Virus record (IMG/VR): IMGVR_UViG_3300025778_000059
Coordinates: 1 to 29,503 of that record
From: a virus
DNA length: 29,503 nucleotides
Reading direction: 5' to 3' (one strand)
The notes under the pieces: generated by a model
Database searches by the model: none
What the model saw: the letters and a program-made list of their open reading frames with translations, nothing else
Told to the model about the DNA's origin: nothing
Program-made: the position numbers and the translations under genes
Part shown: one piece after another, positions 22,723-29,503 of the stretch
Layout: every line of letters begins with the position of its first letter
Position numbering within the stretch: position 1 is the stretch's first letter

Positions 22723-24798
22723 TTAAATAGCCCTTTCTACGGCTTCTTCGTTGGATAGTTTCATTTCAGTCTTGTTCATGTGAGCCAAAACAAGGGCTAA
22801 TTGCGCCTTCAGTTGCTCAATTTCAAGCTGAGTTTGTGTCTTAATAACTGTGTCATGAGCAATCGTATCGGTGCGTAACTGGCTATCAGCTTGCTTAACT
22901 TGCAATTCCATCGCTGTTTTCTTAAGCATTGCCTGATCTTTTTGCTCTGTAACGCTGGCACGATATTTAGCATCCATCTGCATCATCTGAATCTGCTCTT
23001 GTAGCTTCTGAATCTGTGCTTTGCTTTGAGCAATCATCATCTGAGCTTGTGGAGGAATATCGGATTTCTCATCTATTTGGGCGAGAGGATTATTGATTGC
23101 CAAGCGGTCAGCAATGATGTCTGAGCCAGGGAAATCCATGTTTCTGACATATAGATCACCAGCGACTTGTACGAGTTGAGGATCAGCAGCAAATAAGTTG
23201 GTCATTGCCTCTACAGCTTCTTGACGCTTGGAGTTATAGCCAGGGCCTGTATCCATTACAACGTCATATTCACCGACTGTAACGTCATTTAAGACCTTAG
23301 CTACGCCATTTTCGTCTGAACCTGGCTGATTTAATGTAACGATTTCAGGCTTTCCATCATCGCCAATGATCCGCATGACTCGTTCTCTGTCATAAATCTT
23401 AGGCACTAAATCCAAAATAATACGACCTGTGTGACGGATACTGCGTGTCAGATTGTCGTAATAATGGAAGTTAGTCATATCAGCTTGCATCTGCTGACCA
23501 TTGATTGACTTGCCTGACTGAATACCTTGTGGAAGCTGGCTAGGATCAAAAATACCTACAACTGCTTGTAAATCCTGATTCATGCCTTGCAAAGCAGCCA
23601 TTACGCCCGCAGGAGGTGGCTCTGGTTGCAATCTTGTAGGGGCTGGAGCTGGTCTACCTTCGGTATCTGTCTGTTTGTAACGCAATACAGGCATAGCTTT
23701 GATATTAGCCATCGCCCATTCGTTCTCATGTCCTTCGTCTTGACCCTCTGCCAACAGCCACTTAGCTTTAGGAGCAAGAGCTACAGTTTCAGTAAGGGCA
23801 GTAGACCAATAGTTATACATACGCTGTGGGTCTTTAGCCATACGAACTAAGCCAAATTTCTTATGCTTATCGTCTACTCTGACTTCTTGACCATAAACAG
23901 GCACGATTGGAATGTATTTACCAGCCCATTCTCCTTCTTCAAGGATTTGCATAGCGGTTAGCTTGCAATATTTAATCTTTTTGCGCCAAACATCACGCTT
24001 TGCAATGACAGTAATGCCTGCTTGGGCTAAAACTTCTTTGCTTGGGACTTCGCTGGAATAGCCAGTTGTGCCATCAGATAGCTCTAAAAGCATATCTTTA
24101 ATGCGTTCTGTGTAGAAATACTCAGCTATGCGTATATCTTCTTTTGTAACCCATTCGCTCTCTGTATCGCCCGTTCCTCTTGATGAGAAACCCTGATCCA
24201 CTTCTGCATCTGGGTACATGGTTTTAAACACTTCTTTACTGACAACTGTTGTGATAAGAACTCTCTCAGCATCAGAACCATCAGGCAACACACTATTAGG
24301 ATCAAAATAAACAGTAAATGGGTTCTCAACTGGTCTAATGTAGATTTCTTGATCAAAGCTGTCCTCTTTTACATAGTCAGTAGTAATGCGCCAATAGCCC
24401 CAACCCATCTTTACGCAATATTCAAAAGCGTGGTCATAAGCTGCATCTGCATCGGATTGGTTTTCAATATGACGGCAAATACCTGTCAGAATCTCTGCTA
24501 CTTTCTCGTCTGACTCATTGTTCATGCCATGCACTTTAATGCGTGGGCGTTGCTGTCTTTGCTGGTTACAGATTTGACGGATATAAGCGTCAACTTTATT
24601 GATAGTCAAACAAGGTCTAGCTTCTAAAACACGGCTATTTTGCACGTCTACAGGCCATTGATCGCCTGCTGCAAATCTTACGTCATCCAACGCTTCTGCA
24701 CGATTGTTGCTATCCGAATCATTACAAAGTCTTAAAAAGTCCTTTGCTTCTTGGATTCTGCCATCTGATTGGGAGTCTGCAACGCTATCGTATGCCAT
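22723..24798 (-). CDS. portal protein, P22 gp1-like
   Basis: The dodecameric ring through which DNA enters and leaves the head. 691 residues (P22: 725). The N-terminal region holds EAKDFLRLCNDSDSNNR, then FAAGDQWP and LTINKVDAYIRQICNQQRQQRP, and MGWGYWRITTDY with NPFTVYFDP, all characteristic of P22-type portals. The C-terminal 150 residues form a long glutamine-rich helix (AQMMIAQSKAQIQKLQEQIQ, read in pieces), like the barrel of P22. It is followed by the small 22506 gene and the scaffold, and preceded by terminase, the normal packaging order. The ribosome site is AAGGAA. Confidence 0.93.
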   Translation of the reverse strand: MAYDSVADSQSDGRIQEAKDFLRLCNDSDSNNRAEALDDVRFAAGDQWPVDVQNSRVLEARPCLTINKVDAYIRQICNQQRQQRPRIKVHGMNNESDEKVAEILTGICRHIENQSDADAAYDHAFEYCVKMGWGYWRITTDYVKEDSFDQEIYIRPVENPFTVYFDPNSVLPDGSDAERVLITTVVSKEVFKTMYPDAEVDQGFSSRGTGDTESEWVTKEDIRIAEYFYTERIKDMLLELSDGTTGYSSEVPSKEVLAQAGITVIAKRDVWRKKIKYCKLTAMQILEEGEWAGKYIPIVPVYGQEVRVDDKHKKFGLVRMAKDPQRMYNYWSTALTETVALAPKAKWLLAEGQDEGHENEWAMANIKAMPVLRYKQTDTEGRPAPAPTRLQPEPPPAGVMAALQGMNQDLQAVVGIFDPSQLPQGIQSGKSINGQQMQADMTNFHYYDNLTRSIRHTGRIILDLVPKIYDRERVMRIIGDDGKPEIVTLNQPGSDENGVAKVLNDVTVGEYDVVMDTGPGYNSKRQEAVEAMTNLFAADPQLVQVAGDLYVRNMDFPGSDIIADRLAINNPLAQIDEKSDIPPQAQMMIAQSKAQIQKLQEQIQMMQMDAKYRASVTEQKDQAMLKKTAMELQVKQADSQLRTDTIAHDTVIKTQTQLEIEQLKAQLALVLAHMNKTEMKLSNEEAVERAI

Positions 24799-24856
24799 AG
24801 ATATTCCTTATTTATTGCCCGATTTTAAGACAAGTGTCTCATTTTTACTACACATT

Positions 24857-26155
24857 TTAACCCATCCAAGAGCTAGGAAGTTGATAAGTTCCCTTCTGTT
24901 TGGGTGCTTTTCTAGGTTCATTGACCATCAATCCAATGTATCGGAAAGCATCTGCCCCGTGAGAATAGTTATCGTGTAAGGGTCTTTGACTAAATTGCTT
25001 GGTATCAGGATCAACGTCATATCGATAATGGCGCAAGCATTGTAAGCCATCGTGCGTATTGTTCTTATCAAACCAGCATTTATTAAACATCATTCGGGCA
25101 GCATTAATAGAATCAACGATTGGTGTTCGCTCAATAACTCTAGTGTTATACCCTGAAGCTCTCACGATTTCCTCAATACTCTTGCCGTTTGATGCCAGAG
25201 TTTTGTTTCCAGCATCGTGGGGCAGCCAAATAGTGTCAACAACATATCCATAAGACTGAATTTTAGCTAAATAATGAGCAATTGTTTCTTGATTGTTCTC
25301 GTAGTAGCGAATAAGGCGGGTTTCCATGCCTATAAACTGAACAACCCAAAATGCCGTTGCATCGGCCCAACCGAGATCGAATACAACATGGCAGGGTTTA
25401 ATAGGATCGTAAGGCACATTGGTTATGCGCCCATCTAGCTCTGCCATAGTCATTTCTTTGGCAAAGATAGCACCATCTACTGTCTGACGGCATAAGCCTT
25501 CCCAGACTGTGTTGTAGGCTTGAATATCTCTAGCTTTTAATGCATCTTTTTCTAATTTAAGCGTGTCTGGAAACCAGGGATTATCCTGCCAATTAACTTT
25601 AACGCTCTTACAGTTTTCAGGGGGTGATACAACGAACCTTTGATAGGTTTCATCTGTTTCAAGCTCTGGGTTGAATGTGACCCAAATCTCCGAATTTTCT
25701 TTTCGGATCGTAGGTATAAGAATGTTCCACGATGTTTTAGATACGCTCTGTGCCTCCTCGACCCAGCATATATCCACACCCTCATAGGACTTAATGTTTG
25801 CCACGTTGTTTTTAAGCCCAACAAACGCAAATTCTGTGCCGTTTTGCCCTCGAATGGTGTTCTGCGTGATCTCATAAAACGATTCCAACCTTAAATCAAT
25901 AATTTGATCTGATAATAATTTGTGAACAGATTGGCTAATAGAGTTTTGAAACTCACGAGCGCATAGCACCCTGGTGGGTTGTTTTACGCCCAATACCAAC
26001 AAAGCACGGGCAAACGACCAAGATTTGCTTGATCCACGCCCACCCCAAGCGCATTTATAACGCATAGGCTCAAAGAGGAATTGCAGCTTATAAGGGAACT
26101 CTACCCCCGCCAAAGACTGCCTAAGCTGTGGTGAAACGCTATTCTGGCTTGACAA
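24857..26155 (-). CDS. terL: terminase large subunit
   Basis: Motor and nuclease for DNA packaging. Residues 38-45 are the Walker A loop GGRGSSKS, and 127-135 (VDICWVEEA) hold Walker B with the catalytic Glu. The C-terminal nuclease has D260 (VVFDLGWADATAF), D314 (LPHDA) and D402 (SHGADAFRY), the three acidic positions of the RNase H-like fold. The layout is that of the PBSX-type (Terminase_3) family. Length 432 is normal. The start is TTG at 26155 behind AGAGG, overlapping the small subunit by 17 bases. No intein or frameshift is visible. Confidence 0.93.
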   Translation of the reverse strand: MSSQNSVSPQLRQSLAGVEFPYKLQFLFEPMRYKCAWGGRGSSKSWSFARALLVLGVKQPTRVLCAREFQNSISQSVHKLLSDQIIDLRLESFYEITQNTIRGQNGTEFAFVGLKNNVANIKSYEGVDICWVEEAQSVSKTSWNILIPTIRKENSEIWVTFNPELETDETYQRFVVSPPENCKSVKVNWQDNPWFPDTLKLEKDALKARDIQAYNTVWEGLCRQTVDGAIFAKEMTMAELDGRITNVPYDPIKPCHVVFDLGWADATAFWVVQFIGMETRLIRYYENNQETIAHYLAKIQSYGYVVDTIWLPHDAGNKTLASNGKSIEEIVRASGYNTRVIERTPIVDSINAARMMFNKCWFDKNNTHDGLQCLRHYRYDVDPDTKQFSQRPLHDNYSHGADAFRYIGLMVNEPRKAPKQKGTYQLPSSWMG

Positions 26156-26477
26156 ACCGAACCTCTAAGCCCTTTATTGGCCCACCATCTTCGCCTGTAA
26201 GCTCGGTGACTTGTGTTTCTTTCCAGCCAGCCCTAGTCTTTAACCAAAAGATAGCAGCCGTCATATTTCCTGATTTAGCGTTTTGAAACAGAGTATTAGC
26301 TATCTGAGCGTTGGCATCTATGCGCCCATCCTCTAATTCAGGCTTGTAATGCTTTCTTAGCGTGTCATCGGTTATATCTAGCTTATGGGCTATATCGACA
26401 AAGCGTGTTCCCATAGCAGCTAGGTTTCGCACTAGCTTTCTGCTGTCATCGGTTGGAATATGTTCTACGCCCTGCAT
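26139..26477 (-). CDS. terS: terminase small subunit
   Basis: Recognises phage DNA and recruits the large subunit. The 112-residue product has a helix-turn-helix at about residues 12-45 (KLVRNLAAMGTRFVDIAHKL, then DDTLRKHYKPEL). A helical middle contains NAQIANTLFQNAK and AAIFWLKTRAGWKET, a motif common to small terminases of this size. The end overlaps the large subunit by 17 bases. Its ribosome site is weak (AAGAT), and it follows the methyltransferase gene closely. A packaging site (pac) may lie within or near this gene, as in P22, but none is recognised. Confidence 0.85.
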   Translation of the reverse strand: MQGVEHIPTDDSRKLVRNLAAMGTRFVDIAHKLDITDDTLRKHYKPELEDGRIDANAQIANTLFQNAKSGNMTAAIFWLKTRAGWKETQVTELTGEDGGPIKGLEVRFVKPE

Positions 26478-26486
26478 TTTTATCTT

Positions 26487-27686
26487 TTATATGTCCGAAA
26501 GTAATATAGCTTGCTTGCCTGTGAATTCTTCCCAACGCCTCACAATAACATCACAATACTTAGGATCAAGCTCCATAAGCCTTGATTTTCTTCCCATTTT
26601 CTCACAAGCAATCATAGTTGTTCCAGAACCGCCAAAAAGATCAAGAACAACATCTCCTGATTTACTACTATTGGTTAAAGCTCTTTCGACCAGCTCTACA
26701 GGCTTCATTGTTGGATGCAAAGCCGAATTTCCGGGTCTTTTAATCTCCCATACATCGGTTTCTTTTCTATCTTCAACTCTTAATCTGTTAGATATTCCAT
26801 CTTTCCATCCATAAAGAATAGTTTCATGTCTTGAATGATAGTCTTTTGCACTTAAAACAAGCCTATCTTTAACCCAAACAATAAAACTAGCCCATTTTCC
26901 ACCTAATTTTTCAAAAGTAAGTTGCATGTGACCTAATTCTTTATCAGACATAGCAATATAAATATTACCTTTGCAATAGGTTAACAAAACCGTGATGTAA
27001 TCGCTTACAAAAGAATCCCAATCAGAATCACTCATCTTATCGTTCATAATTTGACGAGATTTGTGTCTAGGGTTGTTGGAGTTTCCATAATCCACGTTAT
27101 AGGGAGGATCAGTGAAAACCATATCAGCAGGTTGATTTTCAAGCAGATCTTCTGCTTGTTCTAAATTTGTGCTATCGCCACACATTAGCCTATGGTTGCC
27201 AAGCACATATATATCGCCAGGCTTGGTTTTTGGCTCTTCTGGCACGTCGGGCACAGCATCTTCATCTGTTAGCCCTATGGTCGGTTCTATAGCGTTTAAA
27301 AGGGCATCTAGCTCTTTAGCATCAAATCCAAGCAAATCTAATGAAAAATCATCAGCCAACAACTCTTTTAACTCTATTTGCAGTAATTCGGTATCCCAAT
27401 CAGCATTTAAAGCCAATTTGTTGTCGGCAATAATTAAAGCCTTCTTTTGAGTATCAGATAGGTGTGCCAGCTCGATAACAGGCACTTTATCCATGCCCAG
27501 CTTACGAGCAGCCAATAGCCTGCCGTGACCAGCAATAATGCCGTTAGTGCCATCCACCAATATAGGATTAGTCCAGCCAAACTCTTTAATACTGGCTGCA
27601 ATTTGAGCCACTTGTTCATCAGAGTGTTTACGGCTGTTATTAATGTAAGGAATTAAGGCTTCAATAGGCCGTTGTTCTATTTTCAC
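26487..27686 (-). CDS. ParB-domain DNA methyltransferase fusion
   Basis: The N-terminus (1-100) is a ParB/sulfiredoxin-like nuclease domain: RPIEALIPYINNSRKHSDEQ, then GIIAGHGRLLAARKLG with the GHGR core at 53-56. Residues 155-390 are an adenine-N6 or cytosine-N4 methyltransferase: motif IV DPPY at 193-196, then HPTMKPVELVERAL, and the S-adenosylmethionine loop DLFGGSGTT at 349-357. The order of DPPY before the FxGxG loop marks the beta class. The start is GTG at 27686, overlapping the previous stop. It probably modifies phage DNA to avoid host restriction; the target sequence cannot be read. Confidence 0.92.
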   Translation of the reverse strand: MKIEQRPIEALIPYINNSRKHSDEQVAQIAASIKEFGWTNPILVDGTNGIIAGHGRLLAARKLGMDKVPVIELAHLSDTQKKALIIADNKLALNADWDTELLQIELKELLADDFSLDLLGFDAKELDALLNAIEPTIGLTDEDAVPDVPEEPKTKPGDIYVLGNHRLMCGDSTNLEQAEDLLENQPADMVFTDPPYNVDYGNSNNPRHKSRQIMNDKMSDSDWDSFVSDYITVLLTYCKGNIYIAMSDKELGHMQLTFEKLGGKWASFIVWVKDRLVLSAKDYHSRHETILYGWKDGISNRLRVEDRKETDVWEIKRPGNSALHPTMKPVELVERALTNSSKSGDVVLDLFGGSGTTMIACEKMGRKSRLMELDPKYCDVIVRRWEEFTGKQAILLSDI

Positions 27687-27880
27687 TGTTGTATTGGCGC
27701 AACGCTTTCGGACTGTTGTATTTCCGCAACAGGTGGATTAGCAGCTTGGATTGCAGCTACTTGAGGAACTGCTTGTCCATGAATCTTTGCAATTAGTCCT
27801 GCTACATCAGCATAGGCTTGCTGACTAATGTGTTTTAGGACTGCTTCTACTTCTGCGATTTCTAGATTGATATTAATCAT
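27683..27880 (-). CDS. hypothetical protein, 65 aa
   Basis: Begins MININLEIAEVEAVLKHISQQAY and continues DVAGLIAKIHGQAVPQV. This is an N-terminal strand plus two amphipathic helices, followed by an A/P/Q-rich tail (QAANPPVAEIQQS). The start of this layout, with a short strand and a helix holding LI.KIHGQ, is common in small phage proteins of unknown role. Both ends overlap neighbouring genes by four bases (ATGA at 27877-27880 and GTGA at 27683-27686), so it is part of a coupled chain ending in the methyltransferase. Confidence 0.65.
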   Translation of the reverse strand: MININLEIAEVEAVLKHISQQAYADVAGLIAKIHGQAVPQVAAIQAANPPVAEIQQSESVAPIQQ

Positions 27881-28023
27881 TTTGTTTTAGCTTTCTTTGA
27901 TTTGGCAGCGTTTTTCTCAGCGTATGCAATAGCGACAGCTTGCTTTACTGGTTTACCAGCTTTAACTTCAGTCTTGATATTCTCTTTAAATGCTTTTGGG
28001 CTTGCAGATTTCTTTAATGGCAT
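27877..28023 (-). CDS. internal-start small protein, 48 aa (MPLKKS type)
   Basis: An in-frame alternative start inside the longer gene. The ATG at 28023 is preceded about six bases upstream by AAAGGAAAA (28031-28039), one of the best ribosome sites of the window, although it lies in coding sequence. The product begins MPLKKSASPKAFKENIKTEV and ends lysine-rich. Stand-alone proteins with the same S.SPKAF..N...E..AGKP.KQA.AIAY layout are frequent in phages, which argues that this start is used. The function is unknown; its length and basic charge would suit a nucleic-acid binding or virion-packaged peptide. Confidence 0.65.
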   Translation of the reverse strand: MPLKKSASPKAFKENIKTEVKAGKPVKQAVAIAYAEKNAAKSKKAKTK

Positions 28024-28185
28024 AGTATTTTCCTTTCGGGTTGTTGCCTTCTTCAAGGCGGGTTTTGCTTTAATTGTTGCTTTGCGTGGTTCAAAGTCCT
28101 CGGTTACAGGAAAATGCCATTGATTAGATGGCTTAGGCTTTGGGCCTAGAACTTTACAAAGCCACTCTTTAAACTTTACAATCAT
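27877..28185 (-). CDS. basic protein, 102 aa, containing an in-frame shorter gene
   Basis: I choose the ATG at 28185 (MIVKFKEWLCK), preceded by AAGGGG; the open frame extends to a TTG at 28203. The N-terminal half has FKEWLCKVLGPKPKPSNQW and a basic linker (KAKPALKKATTRKENT). The C-terminal half (MPLKKSASPKAFKENI, then EVKAGKPVKQAVAIAYAEK) is a compact small protein common on its own in phages. No stop separates them, and the second half has its own strong ribosome site, so this looks like a fusion of two genes or one gene with two products. Very basic; DNA binding is possible. Confidence 0.6.
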   Translation of the reverse strand: MIVKFKEWLCKVLGPKPKPSNQWHFPVTEDFEPRKATIKAKPALKKATTRKENTMPLKKSASPKAFKENIKTEVKAGKPVKQAVAIAYAEKNAAKSKKAKTK

Positions 28186-28196
28186 CTCTATTCCCC

Positions 28197-28472
28197 TTAA
28201 CAATTCCAGTTCTTTAAACTAGCTTTAGCCCGTTCTGCTGGGCCTTTTGCTTTCTTTACTACGCCTTCCATTCTTGCACAGAATGATGCCTTACGACCCT
28301 TATCTTTCTCAGTCTTTGGGTTTGGTGCTGGTGCTTTTAGATCACTACCATTCTTTTTATTGTATTCAGCTCTACCTTTGGCGGTCATTCCTGCGCCCTT
28401 TTCTGTAGGGTTATAGGTTTTGCCTTTGCCTGTAGTCTTATGCGGAATAGGTTTATCGTGTTTATTAGCCAT
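28197..28472 (-). CDS. conserved basic protein, 91 aa (KGAGMTAKGRA type)
   Basis: Contains YNPTEKGAGMTAKGRAEYNKK, then LKAPAPNPKTEKDKGRKASFCARMEGV and an end ALKNWNC-like (SLKNWNC). This conserved pattern, with two cysteines (one in FCARM, one last), is widespread in phages and of unknown role, and it is usually near packaging genes. It is very lysine-rich (strongly basic), suggesting nucleic acid contact. The start is a TAATG junction with the upstream 55-residue gene. The next gene begins 11 bases after its stop. Confidence 0.72.
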   Translation of the reverse strand: MANKHDKPIPHKTTGKGKTYNPTEKGAGMTAKGRAEYNKKNGSDLKAPAPNPKTEKDKGRKASFCARMEGVVKKAKGPAERAKASLKNWNC

Positions 28473-28639
28473 TATTTCTTCTTCGCAGTCTTAGCAGAGT
28501 CAATAAATGCTTGCTTGGTAGGTGCGCCTTTAGCTCCTACTTTACGCATCTTTTCTACAGGCTTACCTTCAGCTTTTTCACGCTTAATGCGCTCTTGTTT
28601 AGCGTGGATATTCGCATAAAGACCAGGTTTAGTTGCCAT
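28472..28639 (-). CDS. small basic conserved protein, 55 aa (KPGLYANIHAK type)
   Basis: A short ORF with one-base TAATG junctions on both sides (28472 and 28639), so it fills the gap between two genes exactly. The product begins MATKPGLYANIHAKQERIKR and contains MRKVGAKGAPTKQAF, ending in basic residues (KTAKKK). The KPGLYANIHAK and GAKGAPT blocks are a recurrent pattern in phage genomes. No function is known. As with its neighbours, the high lysine content points to DNA or RNA binding, but this is only inference. Confidence 0.75.
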   Translation of the reverse strand: MATKPGLYANIHAKQERIKREKAEGKPVEKMRKVGAKGAPTKQAFIDSAKTAKKK

Positions 28640-28965
28640 TATTCATTTTCCTGTTCAACCCAACATATATCTTGCCATGAAAGCAACAAACACTTCTCGC
28701 CCTCGTGGTCTATCTTAGTGAACTTTAGATATTCCTCTTTGGGATCATCGTTCATTGTGCCAAAACGGACTCTCGCCCCCACTTGAATTGGCATTGCTTC
28801 TCTACGATCTGCCGATAACTTCTTGCCAGGGCCTACCGCTACTACAGTTCCCATGTTCTCAGCTTCTTTGTTATTCACAATTAAGACAGAGCTTAAAACA
28901 CGAACATCTGGGCGGACAATAATCTTGTCCCCCAGAGGTTTAAAAGTTACAATTTCATCAGCCAT
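28639..28965 (-). CDS. GroES-like co-chaperonin
   Basis: A heptameric lid that works with a GroEL-type chaperonin. The N-terminus FKPLGDKIIVRPDVRV is the signature start of the Cpn10 family (KPLGDRVLV). NMGTVVAVGPGK is the matching beta segment. The mobile loop region is short (RVLSSVLIVNNKEAE), with the hydrophobic VLIV probably taking the place of the IVL tripeptide that touches GroEL. The C-terminal half has VGARVRFGT and KCLLLSWQDICW, where bacterial GroES has YLILSESDILA. Length is 108 against about 97. No GroEL is present here, so host GroEL is the likely partner, probably for coat folding. Confidence 0.85.
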   Translation of the reverse strand: MADEIVTFKPLGDKIIVRPDVRVLSSVLIVNNKEAENMGTVVAVGPGKKLSADRREAMPIQVGARVRFGTMNDDPKEEYLKFTKIDHEGEKCLLLSWQDICWVEQENE

Positions 28966-28992
28966 CTCAATATTACCCTATTGTTGTGGTCA

Positions 28993-29030
28993 TACAGCCT
29001 GTAGCCCTTTACCGAGAGCTATGGGCTGTA
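28993..29030. other. 13-pair hairpin between small genes
   Basis: TACAGCCTGTAGC (28993-29005) pairs with GCTATGGGCTGTA (29018-29030) around a 12-base loop. On the + strand two pairs are G-U and the rest are Watson-Crick, and GTTTTATT follows, so the structure could terminate + strand transcripts. On the - strand, which carries the genes here, those two pairs become mismatches and no T-run follows, leaving seven and four pairs. It sits in the 71-base gap between the 29037 gene and the co-chaperonin gene. Confidence 0.6.
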
Positions 29031-29036
29031 GTTTTA

Positions 29037-29306
29037 TTACTTATCGTCTTGGTCGTGACCCATGCGCTTATGGCTGTAGCACTCACGCTCACCCATATTG
29101 CCGTCATTCAACTCACCAAGTTTGCCTTCAAAGTTTCCAGCGTGGCTGATTGGGCGTGATCCCATAGAATCCATTTTTCCCATGCCGACGCCACCAACTA
29201 GTTTAACGCCTTTACGCTCGCCAGAGGTATCAGAAGCATCTGCACCTTTTGGTAGCTTATCGCCAGTTGATAGTGGAATACCTTTGCTGCTGTCCATTTT
29301 GCCCAT
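29037..29306 (-). CDS. hypothetical glycine-rich protein, 89 aa
   Basis: Begins MGKMDSSKGIPLSTGDKLPKG and contains a second GKMDS (GVGMGKMDSMGSRPISHAG), a short internal repeat. The end has ERECYSHKRMGHDQ. Rich in G, K, D and S, with no hydrophobic core or membrane span, it may be partly disordered. Comparable short proteins with a GKMD..G....G...PKGA opening occur in phages, without known function. The ribosome site is AAAGGA. It is the first complete gene of the - strand series in this window. Confidence 0.65.
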   Translation of the reverse strand: MGKMDSSKGIPLSTGDKLPKGADASDTSGERKGVKLVGGVGMGKMDSMGSRPISHAGNFEGKLGELNDGNMGERECYSHKRMGHDQDDK

Positions 29307-29355
29307 GATTTATCCTTTAAGATGGGGTTAATACACTACGAATAATAATACTATT

Positions 29356-29503
29356 TTACGATTTTTCAAGCAATTTTACTAGATTTATTGCGCCTTCAAT
29401 ATCGTGGATTCTAGCTACTGTTGATCCTTTCCAATTCATCATAAAAAGCTGTTGGGCTTTAGTATATGGTGCTTTGGCATCTCTCTTGAACTCACAGAGT
29501 ATC
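29356..29503 (-). CDS. C-terminus of a VRR-NUC-like nuclease (partial)
   Basis: The right edge cuts this gene. The visible 48 residues are ILCEFKRDAKAPYTKAQQLF, then MMNWKGSTVARIHDIEGAI and a short helical end LVKLLEKS. The EFK triplet fits the (D/E)xK end of the PD-(D/E)XK active site. KAPYTKAQ followed by a W.G strand and a helix with a .E.A/GI pattern resembles the C-terminal third of small phage VRR-NUC-type nucleases (EVKDG.KPP....LT..Q...W.G...). The upstream acidic residue and start lie outside the window, so assignment is provisional. Confidence 0.6.
   Translation of the reverse strand, partial: ILCEFKRDAKAPYTKAQQLFMMNWKGSTVARIHDIEGAINLVKLLEKS

Noticed and set aside
24704-24979. + strand ORF between portal and terminase
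   Set aside because: It overlaps both well-supported genes and has no family features.
26139-26477. Packaging (pac) or cos site near the terminase genes
   Set aside because: No repeats or conserved cut-site pattern could be recognised by eye, so none is annotated.
26362-26814. 150-residue + strand ORF
   Set aside because: It is the antisense of the methyltransferase and small terminase, serine/isoleucine-rich with no recognisable domain.
1-29503. Possible diversity-generating retroelement acting on the fibre genes
   Set aside because: No reverse transcriptase, accessory protein or template/variable repeat pair is seen in the window.
1-29503. Lysogeny, CRISPR or tRNA features
   Set aside because: No integrase, repressor, attachment site, CRISPR-type repeat array or tRNA-like sequence was found by reading.

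Overview
The window is a 29.5 kb piece of a tailed double-stranded DNA phage, most likely a short-tailed (podovirus) phage whose virion is built on the P22 plan. It holds a P22-type coat protein, portal, scaffold-like protein, gp4-like and gp10-like neck proteins, and three internal (ejection) protein candidates in the P22 order. A spanin pair (inner-membrane Rz plus an outer-membrane lipoprotein Rz1) implies a Gram-negative host. AT-rich, low-cysteine, small-gene content resembles uncultured aquatic caudoviruses; a freshwater proteobacterial host is only a guess. No integrase, repressor, tRNA, polymerase or CRISPR array is visible, so replication and any lysogeny genes lie outside the window.

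Left arm, 76-2436, + strand: eleven very small genes, each touching or overlapping the next. They include two sets of paralogues, two cysteine-rich mini-proteins, three single-span membrane peptides and a nuclease-like protein. This looks like an accessory operon made of one translationally coupled chain. It meets the late genes head-on: the two stop codons overlap at 2433-2436.

Right to centre, - strand, read from 29503 down to 2433: a partial nuclease-like gene at the edge; small basic proteins around a GroES-like co-chaperonin; a ParB-DNA methyltransferase fusion; terminase small and large subunits; portal; a small protein; scaffold-like protein; coat protein; and a decoration-like protein followed by a good intrinsic terminator (19705-19731). 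After that come a glycosyltransferase, three small beta-rich virion proteins, and an adhesion island with a 1052-residue fibre and a second glycine-rich adhesin. Next are the gp4-like and gp10-like neck proteins, a cupin, the ejection proteins (the last carrying a lytic transglycosylase domain) and a tail-collar fibre. The lysis cassette closes the arm: an XhlA-like protein, a holin candidate, Rz with Rz1 nested inside it, an HNH-AP2 homing endonuclease, and a GH108 endolysin.

How it fits together: terminase and portal package DNA into a coat/scaffold shell that a phage-encoded co-chaperonin may help fold. The neck and tail genes close the head, and the fibre genes recognise the host. The transglycosylase-bearing internal protein opens the peptidoglycan on entry, and the lysis cassette opens the cell on exit. 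The most interesting signals are: a related beta-module inserted independently into two neck proteins; a repeated adhesin C-terminus and a repeated adhesin N-terminal tag; the repeated gene-pair structure of the left arm; the in-frame nested small gene at 27877-28185; and the seamless homing endonuclease insertion in the lysis cassette.
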